From assembly GCA_921293015.1 (NCBI GenBank), contig OV121089.1, forward strand, positions 38,612,520 to 38,676,519: DNA of 64,000 bases, given 5' to 3'. The notes beneath the pieces were generated by a model. The model saw only the letters and a program-made list of their open reading frames with translations. It was not told the origin of the DNA and did no database searches. Position 1 is the stretch's first letter; every line of letters begins with the position of its first letter. Of the stretch, positions 12,307 to 24,300 are shown one piece after another. Made by a program: the position numbers and the translations under genes. Origin of the DNA: Phorcus lineatus (taxonomy: Eukaryota > Mollusca > Gastropoda > Trochida > Trochidae).

Positions 12307-15300
12307 GTAAGAAAGTTTAGGATCATGGTCATTAGACTGGCAAAACTTGTTAAGATATGGGTGTAGAAGTTGATATTACCGAAGAAACCACATGAGATGG
12401 TTGGTTTCTTTGTAATCTCAACATTTCCGAAAACTAGCGTAGGGGGGGGGGGGGGGGGGGGGGCTTTTGAAGTAAAATGGAAAAAAACTTTCCTTGCAAA
12501 ATTATTTTTAGTGAAGTTTCAGGAGGCTTTTAGATCTTTGTTTAAGAGAAGAAGATAATTATAGATGACTCCTCCTTGACAAGACAGAGACCATTCTTCA
12601 TTTCATTTCACATTATTTCTATCACACCAATAGTCGTACAGTGCATCTGGTTTAAGGTTAAAAACGGGAAAATACCCCAAAAAAATGAAATATGTTAAAT
12701 GGGCTTTGTTTTTTGTACATTTAATAGAATCAGAAAGGTTGACTTTGATTTTTAAATTTCGATATACAATTTTGCTGAACGTATCTCTTCATGCTTTTTA
12801 TCGTAATACTGTCTGTTTCTTTAACGACAAGTCTAAAGGAAAGTGATGCAAAACTTGACAACCTTTTTCGTATCGTTATGAATTCTAGAAAATTGACAAA
12901 TCGATTTTAAGTGCTAACGTTTTAAGTAAAGTAGCGCCTTACCACCTTGTCTGCAAATAAGCAAATTATTTAGTTTTCTGTAGCTTATCATTATTTCTAT
13001 CAGTCTTTGACGAATTGCAACCTTTGTTCAGTTTTCAAATAGGAAATTGCTGGAATAACACTTTCAGATCGATGTCCGGAAACTTTGTAACAAGATTTCA
13101 TATCGGATATTTTGCTTAGAATAACACTGTGAAAGATTTCCCATACAAGATTGTAAGGACTAGGCCTAATGGTGTCTTAAGAAATCTACGTTCCGTGATA
13201 CTCCTATGGTATCTATGGAACACAAATAAGACCTGGGAATGTCCCCAGGCATTTGGCCGGTTGATTCAGGCTTTTGGAAATCATTGCAATACCTTGCTAT
13301 TCTCACCTCCGCCCACCTGGTGAGAACGATTGATTTACCTTAAGGTGTTTCCTCTTTGATCTAATAATTACCTGATAACTTTGAAGTCAGAGCTCGCCAA
13401 AAGAAGTAAGGTTGCATTTGTCCATCGTGAAACTGTTATTTCAATGTTACCCGAATCTTGATCTAGAATAGATCTGTACTTTATGACTAAAATAAGACAC
13501 TTTTAACGAAAATATGATACCCCCAGTTATGGATTGTTTAGTTGTTTTCCATGTCTATTGATCCTTGTCTAAATTCCAAAGTAAATGCCATTACAAAGTG
13601 TTAGAATACAACATCAAACTTGTTATACTTAGGTATTCAAACTAACTGTGAAATATACTTCAATTCAAATGTTTTGTGATTTACTTAAAGCACACGTTTG
13701 TAATGCGAAATTTACTACTTTATTTTATCATGAAATCAAAAAGTTTTAGAGTCAATGTATATAGCACGGTATTTCCATTGAAAACACAGGTTCTAAATGT
13801 CGACAGGTGAACTTCAATTGATGACTTCAATTGAATCAATACCTTACTTATTCCCTACATCACAACGATACATTACAACTTAATGTGCCTAATATGAGAC
13901 TGGTGTAATGAAGTATGTTGCTATACTTTGAATGAAATAAGAACCAACGTTATTATTCTATGTAGATAATGCAGTTAAGTAATGTTGGCAATTTCAGAAA
14001 GAACAATGATATTCTAATTAACAATTTATAGTAATAACACTGAACAATGATAAAGAATACTAATTTTTTTTCAATACAACCCTATTTTTCAAGAACGTAA
14101 ATACGTAGTTGTACTTGTACAGTTGGACAATTTTATGCACGATACACACAACAGCAAACAACTTCAATATGCTCTAAGGAAATATTCAAAATGCAAATAT
14201 AGGATTTTTTTTACCAATATCAGTTTTTAAACTCGTTTATATTTCCAAGCTTAAAAAGCAGGCTGAATAAAGCATAATCATTATAAGAAAAACGTAATCG
14301 GTAAATTTTAAAACCCTCGTGTGATAGAGTTATGAAAGATTAGTGTTAGCAACACTGTATTTTCTTTGCGTTTACAAGATTCTATTTAAATGTTTGCATC
14401 AACACAGATATCTCTCAATGGTTGATGATAATGTAATGCTTAGTCTAATGGTCAAATGTTTTTCTTAAACATTCAGAGGATTGTACCTGTACTGTTTCAC
14501 AAGGAGCGACAATCATCTATTGAATCTGGTTAAAACATTGGAATTTGCATCTTTTTTAAAAAAAAAGACCTAGTCATGAGATGTTATTATTAAAATGCCA
14601 TTTCAAACTTGTATTGCCAAAGCGAAGTCTGTTAACACATACAAGCAAACTAAAGAAGGCAATTGATGAAAAGAACTTGAGAGAGTGAGAGATTGTATAC
14701 GGATATACATTAATCTTTTCGTCATGTCTTGGGAATTAAAAACCCTTATATAAACTGATCTTTTGAAGGTCTATTTTCTTCAAAACTAAGGACGTGTAAC
14801 TTAAACATTTACATATCTATGAAAATACTACTCAATGGGTCGACAGGGTCATCTCGTGAGCGTTACATAAAGGTTTGATTTGTCACATCCAATGAATTCG
14901 ATCTTTCGACATTGAAAAGGAATGTTGAATAAGCATGTCTGTTGAAAATCACGGAGAGTTGATATTGTTGATTTCCTATCTGCGATTGTGCTCATGGTCA
15001 AATGTACACCCATAGATTTTGATCTGGCTTGTCAAGATTTAAATCAATAGTGACCATTTGGAGTGAGGTGATCATTTTGTAAATGAAACACTAAGTGACT
15101 ATTTTTTTCATGAATGTTGCATTGAGTTAAGTAGGGGAATGATTGATTTTTAACACTTATCATTGTATTATTCGAAACACAGTAATCTGTAAGATTTAAG
15201 ATGTACCCAAACCTTAAAAGGTTTTGAATGGAACGTAGTTGGATCATTTTGTTCTTCATACGAGAAACACGTTAGATTCCCTTTCAAACGAAATCGTTAT

Positions 15301-18300
15301 TTAAAGTGACACCGATTACGTATCATAGATTTTTGTTTGGCTTTGAAACGTACCAAAATAATACATGTGTTAGTAAATCTGTGATTATTTAATCTTATTT
15401 GAATATAAAATGTAAATTACATGAAACTTGTTTTCAGGTGAAATCTTAACACATTTTATCACTGCATTCGCATTCATACTATTTATAGAAAATGTCAAGC
15501 ACAAGAAAAAAACATTCTGTTGGGATAGCAAGGGCAAATATGTTTTGTAATGAAAAGAAGGAATACCGTAGTTATTCCTGTTTTCATGAAATAGTTACGA
15601 GTATGACAAGCCATTCGATGACTTTCAAAATTACGTTCGTTAAAATGTTGTGCGCAAATCGCTGTACACTGTCCGGTTTGCAATAAAAAAACCTCGACGT
15701 AACCCTTTAATTGTCGCTATGCAGAAAGGCAACTGTGAGTCCCCAAAAGTACAGTGCAGTCTTGATAGCAAACGACAATGATGTCATAATGCTATAATGC
15801 TATTTCAAAGATACTTGCCATAAGAAAATAAAACAGAATTTCTACTGAATAATGTGTAGCACTTATATAATAACTCAAGCTGTTAAAAGTTGACGAAAGT
15901 GTCCTGACGAGGACAGTACATGACCGAGACCAGAGCTTTCATGGTTGTTTCCTGAAGTTCAGACAATGTTGAACGAGAATACAATTCTTCAGGGTAAAGG
16001 TTATGTTAAAAAAAGTCATGGTATCATTTAGAAAAAATAACTGTATTTCACACGCTCGGTTTAAAATATTCGATTTGTGAGCTTCAAGATATCTCTGTTC
16101 CTTAAGCAAAAGATCTCAATGGGAGCATTGGTATGGCCTTGAGGAGATTTCTCAATGAAAGTCTAAGTCACGTATGGAATAGAAGCTCTTAGTTTCTTGA
16201 CGACTATCAGACTTTCAAGGACACTAAAGCGGTCTCTGTTTATCATCCAAATACACCTATACAAATGATCTAGTGTTAGGTACCATAGAGACTGACAGGC
16301 ATCAGACCATAGAACGATGGGTGCTCAGTCTAATACCTTGGTCTGTTATGGCAGACTCAATTCATGAGAACCATGCCTGAGACAAGTCTGACCAAGTGAC
16401 CTTCTCCCTAAAACATTGAAAAAGGTGGAAACTATTGGCCATAATAACATGTATGTATCAGTGTGAAATTTAGTATTTAAAATGTTGCTTTGATACTAAA
16501 TATACTGTGTGAATGATATAGCATGACATGGAAACATTAACAACCACATAATCATTTGGAAACATTTGTTCGTTAATACTTTTGAAATTAAATGTCTTCA
16601 TGATTAAGACTGATATTGGATGATTATCTCTCATTTGTGTATTCTGATTTCAAAATACATAAAACCTCATTAGATAAAGAAAAAACAATCCTCAGCTGTT
16701 AATGAACTTAAACCCATATAAATGAATTTGATTTTTAACGACATTTGGATGAGATTCTCCATTTATTATAAATAAGCATAGGAGGGACAACGTTGAATAT
16801 AGTTACACCCCTTGGGAAGTTATTTCCTTTGTTTTATTTGAAGGTTACATGCCATAACCACCATGTGCGCAGGTTGGTTATCTCATAACTACCATGGTCA
16901 GTAATGAGTGGGCAGATAAGTTGGGGTTTAACTTGGGTTTTTAAAACAACATTTCAGTTACTAAACACTTGATTTGGTTATGAGATGTTCAATGTGAACA
17001 AAAAATGGAATTGTATAATTTGAAATTTCGACAAGCTAGAAATATATGATTTTTAAAGAGCGTATGTGGGATTCGTACCCGGGACCTCTGCGTTGACTAG
17101 CAACGTCTCTTCCACTTTAGCTAACGAGGATCAATGTCAGCTGAGGTACTTTTTGTTGTGTCATTGTGTACACTGATTTCCCCCTTTATATATTTAAAGG
17201 TAATATGTTTTGTATATTTCTGATGTAAAGGATGTAAAGCTTCAAAATCTAAAACAGGCGTGGTTTGTAAATATTCTATTTGACTCGTTCGGGCAGAAAA
17301 CATCAACCTGCAAAGTGTAAAAGTGTCACGTTTTTAAATTCATAAGATATAAATAATTTAGTTTAAAATTATGTTGGGAGTGTTCCGCGGGAGTGTAACC
17401 CAAATAATGACCCGATTGCCTCGCGTTAAGGCAATAAACTCCGCTCGGGCTACGCCCTCGCGAGTTTATTTGCCATAACCGCTCGGGTCATTATTTACTA
17501 CGTAACTGTTTAGGCAAATCATCGGAAAATACAGAATAACAATAACAATACAGTTGCTTTACAGTTTTCCCTCTTGTCGCCATGAGCTTGTTTGAACATT
17601 GTAGAAAATGATTGACATGAACCGGTTTGAATAACGAGATTATGAGTTCCCGGACATATCTTTTCTAAGGGTGTCAATCACGAATGACTCAGTTGTCGAG
17701 AACCCTCTCAAGTTTTTGGTACCTGATGAATGACATGGTTTGCAAGAGAGGCTTGATCGCGATTGTGATTACCTATCTATGTCATGTATCGTTAACGTTA
17801 AGGGCATGGAAGTCACAAGTTTCCAGTATTGCAAAATCTTGATTTAATCAACTCACTAATGTCTTGTATCCTTATTTACAAGCCAATCGAAGAGTAATTT
17901 TCAAGAACTTGATGCAAAGTACACGATGTCTACATAATCGGTCACTTGGTCCTGTGCATAGCTCAGTTGACCGCTATCAGTGAAGTTCAGCACAAACGGG
18001 CGCGGCTCGCCGGATGGGTGGGCTGACTGCGACACTGCTGGATATACTGAGAGTTTGAAGGGTTATTCCTGCCCAACACTGAGACACGAGTTGAGTGTCT
18101 ATTTAGGCAGGAGACTTACTACAAAATGTGCCTCTATGAACCCAGCAAGAAATGGATACCTGGAGTATTTGTAGTGACCTTCTGGCGACAAATATGTCGG
18201 CTTGGGTTACATGGGTAATGAAGCATAGAGCACATTTTGAGTTCTTAAAAGTGGAGATTTGGCGCTATATAAAAGCTATCAATTTATATTATTATAAATT

Positions 18301-21300
18301 TCATAGCCTGTGTCATATTCATATTTTCTAGTAACAATGTCCTATATATAAAATGTAACACTATTTAAGATATTTAAGATATAATGACTACATAATTAGC
18401 TCAGTCTTTTATACACTTTGTAATTCGCACTAACATAACATAGTTACTATTTGATAGTTGTTACGTAATGTTGATACTGCGTTTACAATAGAGTTTTGAA
18501 GATTAATGATCTTTAGCGATGTTATTATCGCTCTTAAATAACCAAAACAATATGCAGAATAAAACTTCATATCCTTATATATCAAGGTCCAAATTTTTGT
18601 TAAAGTTTTTACTTAGATTTCCCAAATATCGTCAATTTTGTATATCAAAATATATCCTTTACATATCAAGGCCAAAATAGTTATTACAGTTTTCATACAT
18701 TTCCCAAATACCATCAATTTAGAAAATCAATCCCCTTTATATATCAAGGCAAATTCTTTTATTAAATCTTTGATGAATTTCGAAATTACATCATTTGTTG
18801 GTATCTTTTCGTATATATCAGTGTTCATATTATTCTTATGTTATATTAAATCTGCAGGTGCCTTTCTCATCCCGTACATCATCATGTTGGTGTTTGGAGG
18901 TCTACCCTTGTTCTACATGGAGCTGGCACTGGGTCAGTTTCAGAGGTGTGGCTGTCTCACTGTATGGAAGAGAATCTGTCCCTGTTTTAAAGGTATACCA
19001 CTTTCGTTGCTTCTACAACTTTATTATGTGTTAATCCTTTCCATTAGCGTATTCGACTTTCATTACTACAGACGTATCTGAATAACTACATACAAGAGAA
19101 CTTTCACAACATACATGGTATATACATGATATGATTTCAGGCATTATGTTACGATGTTGTCAAGTCTTTGACTGCCACGTAAGTTCGTGACGTCCAAGAA
19201 CTTATTTTTCAACACACACACACACACACACATATATACAACTTCTGTCTCGATGTGGGAAAACTTGTTCAGTTTGAAACCACATAGGAAGAAGGTTGAT
19301 GCTGAAAACGAAATTATTAGATGTAGTATGACAATGATGAGTTTTCTCGTAGAAATTTGGTAACCACATTGTTAATATGTATGTAGGATATGTAAATGAA
19401 AACTACAATGCATGTAGTGTTTTATTAATGAAAAACAACATCATATCAGTTGGTTCAAGTCACATGCCCTGAGAATACAACAAAGTTTTTTTAGAAGATA
19501 GTAATACATTATTTATTTGATATTTTAAATATTGTGAATTTAACAGCCTGACCGTATCCATATAGAGTAATTGCAAACATAATACACTCAAAAATAGTTG
19601 TGATGTCTCATCGATAATCAAGTGTTTTGTCACATTCATCATTTCAACTTAAAAATGAATGATGAATTGCACAAGAATTTTGTTGAATACAGCTGCATAC
19701 CAAAACTTTGTTCACATACCTGGGTATACTAGTGCAAATATCATGTAATTTTGGATGTCTACGCGATATCGTAGCATTGCGAAAGGAAACGTATAATGTG
19801 GAAGTTTTAGTACAGACATGCCTATCCATTCTTCATTCAAATGTTCATTCAAATGTTTATTATTCCGATCAAATTAGCCGTAACCGTTTTGGCAGGTCAT
19901 TGAAGTGACCAGGGGTCAAAATTTTGAAAACACTAATTTTTTATTTTTCTCTTCAAAATCCTTTATAAGTTATCAACTTCTTTAAAAATTAGTCATGTTT
20001 GTTCCTTGGCACTAGGTCAATGTGATTTTGCTGATTTTATTCTCTGAGAGTCGATTTGGACGATTTTATTCAGAATACAATTTTGTAAATATGACCCCTT
20101 CTGTCTACTTCAATATGCAAAAATTAAAGCAAAAATTCTAATTTTTGCACGAAAGACCAAACGATCCCTAAATAAGTTAAAGAATTGATATGTCTCACAT
20201 GGACAATTAGTGAACCTTTGTCAGTTTTGATGAACTTATATTATTGACGTCCAAATTACATGATATGTGCAGTTCGATTCAGTGGTAAGTGACCAAACTT
20301 TCGGTATGCAGCTTTATTTTGCTGATGGCAAAAGAGCCGCATTCATCGTCAATTATACATCTGTACTTTAAGTAGCATGACGTTAACCCATGAACAAAAT
20401 AAACATTCAATTTGTTTGATTTCGACACTTCAATACTTAAGATAAAATAACCTCCCATAACACATTTTCATCTCACATAATTTACCACTGCAAGTGCTAT
20501 TCTCTTAGTATTAGCATATGTATCTGCTGATTTTGTTCGGCCTTTTTAGAAACAACTTTTGATGTACATTCTCCCATTTTTTACCAAAGATCATTCTGGT
20601 TACCATAATGTTCTTCTTATCGGATATGCTATAATTAATATCATGACTTTGACAAGGTCATGTGGTGAATCTGAGCGAAGAAAGCTAACGGGCCGACCTT
20701 GTAGGCTCATGACTGTCCTGGTCAGACAAATGAATGCTTGATTATACAAAATGAAGCTTAACTCACATCAGATATGCCTCGTATTTGCAATCTGATCCTA
20801 CCAATCAAAATATATTTATGAATTTTCATAGTTCCACAATGAAATATCCATTGACCCTCTGACCAACTTATCGGAAGCACGTCATGCCGGTTCCGGGCCA
20901 GTAGAAGGAGCTTTTATGGAGCCTCGCTTTCGCTGCAAGAAGGCGACCAGTCAGCTTACATCTACACCCTAATGCTCAATTTGTTGCAAGTTCATTTCCG
21001 AACGACAGCCATAACTCAACTTCACCCTATCTCCAAGTTGAATTTTGGAAAAAGGTTGGAAGGAGCGAGTAGTCCTTATCACTCATTAACATTGAAATGT
21101 GAAGAAGTTACAATCGATTGCCATTATCATTCTGCGATAGCCTTATCAGGCAATGCTATTTACCAGGAGAAGTCCCGACTTAATCCGAGTCCGCCGTTTT
21201 GGCTCGGATTGTAATTAACCGGGCTACGGTCGAAGATAGGGGCTTTCATGTGAAATAAAGACTAATGCAGGAATCATAGGACGGATTGCTTTGGCTCAGT

Positions 21301-24300
21301 TAAACAGGGCCGGAGAAGTCGGCTACAGTTTGTTCGATTTTTGACCCATATGCTTAAATTTGTCCAAACAACAACGCCAATGTTTGATAAGTTATTTTGG
21401 CGAATGGCATGAACGTAATTAGCCTGTTCCTGATAGGGCGACTGGTTGGATCGGGCTCAGCTAATGTGTATATAAGTATACTGTTAAGTGTACATAGCTT
21501 ATTCAGTGCGACAAATTGTCGCCTGTCGGGGAAGCCTTTGATGTAACGTCTACAAGAGATCATCGTTCCCCATAAATGTGCAATCGCTTTAAAGAAAAAT
21601 GTTTTGAAACGACCCCCCCCCCACACCCCAAGAACAAAACCCTTTGATCTCTATTCAGTTAAAGATTAAGTTAAAGGCGTTTGTATTGAAAACCCTTTTC
21701 CAATAATAAGATGACGTGACGTATCTCACGGAAAGCGTTAGAGCGAGTCTTTTACAACTTTTGAACATTCAGTGAGCATTTCCTATGTTATTGTTCTTAT
21801 ATATGCCGATTCAAAACTCATTGAATGTTCAAATGGTGTGAGACTGAGAAGGATTTTCTGACACCGAATGTAATACAATGCATATCTATTGACCAACATT
21901 TTGAGTATGACCGATAATCCATGTCAATGCGCTTGGTAGATTCATCTTATTGTCTATGTTTCTGGCAAATAGGTTATGTATGCATATAGTTAATTGTCAT
22001 GTCCAAAATTTACAAAAGTACCGAGTGCCCTTCTTAATAATGACCAAACGTGTGAGATGATTGTTCGCCGATAAACTGGGTTGTGTCAACTCGTATTCAC
22101 GTCATTACGCCCCGTCAACCCCTCTCTTTACTCACTTCCCCGCTCACTTCACTAGATAGAGACTTTCAGAAACCATATCAAGGGGTTATGGCGGTTAGTT
22201 TCTGAAGTTTAGATCTTTTCTGACTGAAGACGTGTAATTCACTTTGATAACTTTATAGAAGCGTAAGAAAAATGATATGGTACACTTTTCATGTTTAAAT
22301 CTAATTTCGTTTGTTTGGTACACAATGTTGTAAATATGGATCCTGCATGATAGCTTGTAAACAAGCACATATCCTTTAGTGCAAGAGTTTGACAACGTCG
22401 ACGATATAGGGAAGTAGGGAAATTTGATGGCTGATGTTTAGTTGGCCCGGATTTTTTGTTCTAAAAACGTGATATACCTATGCCTAAATTGATAGATAAG
22501 AGGTAGCGTATGAAGAGCAGAAATGCTAACTTTATGGATGTGCAGTCCTCTAAATAAAGATATTTCAGAATAGTGTTAGAATGAAACACATCATAATAAA
22601 GAGAGGACCATTGAAACGTCAGCTGTTTAATGATACATAAGTTAAACATCAGCTATTGTGAGGTGGTTGAGGTAACTTGAGTTTTACGACCCTTTCAAGA
22701 GTTTTTTTCAAATTTTTTCATTTGTTTTTTTAAAAACATTTTTTATTTTTGAATCTCCATCAATACAAGTCATTAAAAACAATTCATTTAATAAGAATGT
22801 TACATAAATATGATTCACAAGTACATGCATATACATAATAAATAGGCGGGCAATGATATTATCAAATTGGATAGGAGCAATAAGCAACAGTTGGTAGATA
22901 AGGTAAATCAGAAAAGATTATGGCATATGGACCAAAACTTTGCGAAGTTTTCATACTTGCATTCTGAATAGTAGTCGAAGCGGTCAACATAATATATTGA
23001 TTTGATTTCTTCTTTGATATGTTTGAGACTTGGTCGTTTGTTCCTTTCTTTCATTTAGTATGTGTTATACTTTACGGTTGTAATGATTAGATTTAGGACA
23101 TAATTTCTCTTTTCACAATATCCTAAAATGACATTTTTACCTGTGAAAGTTATTGATACTCCCGTTTTATCTTGTATCCATTTTGATATTGCTTTCCAGA
23201 TTTCTTGAACGAATATACCTTCGTATAACAGATGCAATATTGATTCTGTGTTAGAGCTGCAGAAGGTGCATTTATTTGAATCTTTATATTTTCAAGAGTA
23301 TTCAACTAATATCCCGGCTGCAAGTATTATTGCTGGAAAACGCCCGCAACGTTGATTAAGCTATATATTGCTGTGAAACCTGCGAGCATCGGCTGGAACT
23401 ATAGCGGACTATAAGAGGTGCTGCGCTAATATTCAATGAAGCATTGCACCCAAACCTAACTGAATGTAGAAAAAGTTCTCTACTGCAGACACAGCTATTG
23501 TGAATGAACATGTCAACATGATCCTACTGTAAAGATTTACCTTACTATTTATATCAACTATGGCTTCACCCAGTAACTGCATTGTAGTCATGATATCAGT
23601 ACAAATAATGTTTCAAAGGTTGTTTTTCACGCTTACATATAGACGACGATGCTTTAAACATATTACCCTAACATGTATATTCGAAAATTTATGGAATGAA
23701 AGAAATACAGAGAAAATAGTTTTATCGATTATTGCATTCCTTCTTTCTTTAATTTGACTTACATCAGAGGGGGGCATCCTTTGTTACTGCCCAAGAGCCT
23801 ATGCAATTTTTCATTAATATATGGATGTCAGCTGCCGGTTTGATACATAAACATTAATAATATTTTAATGTTTTACACAATCTAGGCATCTTGGTTAAAA
23901 ACATGTGGCGACTACCTTTCACACTTCCAAAACGTCTTAGTCTTAAAAACATTTTTAGGGGTCATTTAAAAATTACTGAAATTGATTTTGAGAAAATAAA
24001 ATTGTCTGATCATAAATCATAACTTAATGTTTTATGTATTTCCTTGGAATGAAATCAAAGTATCTTGATGTGGACTATATTGTACATAAGAAGACATAAC
24101 AGAGTTTATCAAGGAATGATGTTGTACCCTGGCTTACGTACGTATCAAAGTGTAATCCCTCGATGTTTTCCGTTTGTATTTCTACCAGACTGACATGACG
24201 TCATGATCAGGACAGTGGTCCAAGAAGAGACAAAGCCAGCATTCACTAAAACATTATTTCCGTTAAATAGAATGAATTTGACAAGGCGGATATGGTTGAG

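Noticed and set aside
12066-12332. Other frames over exon 1 on both strands
   Set aside because: Shadows of the transporter exon, whose frame matches the family and splices correctly.
17058-17128. Functional tRNA gene on the minus strand
   Set aside because: The acceptor stem does not pair and the base before the apparent anticodon is not U.
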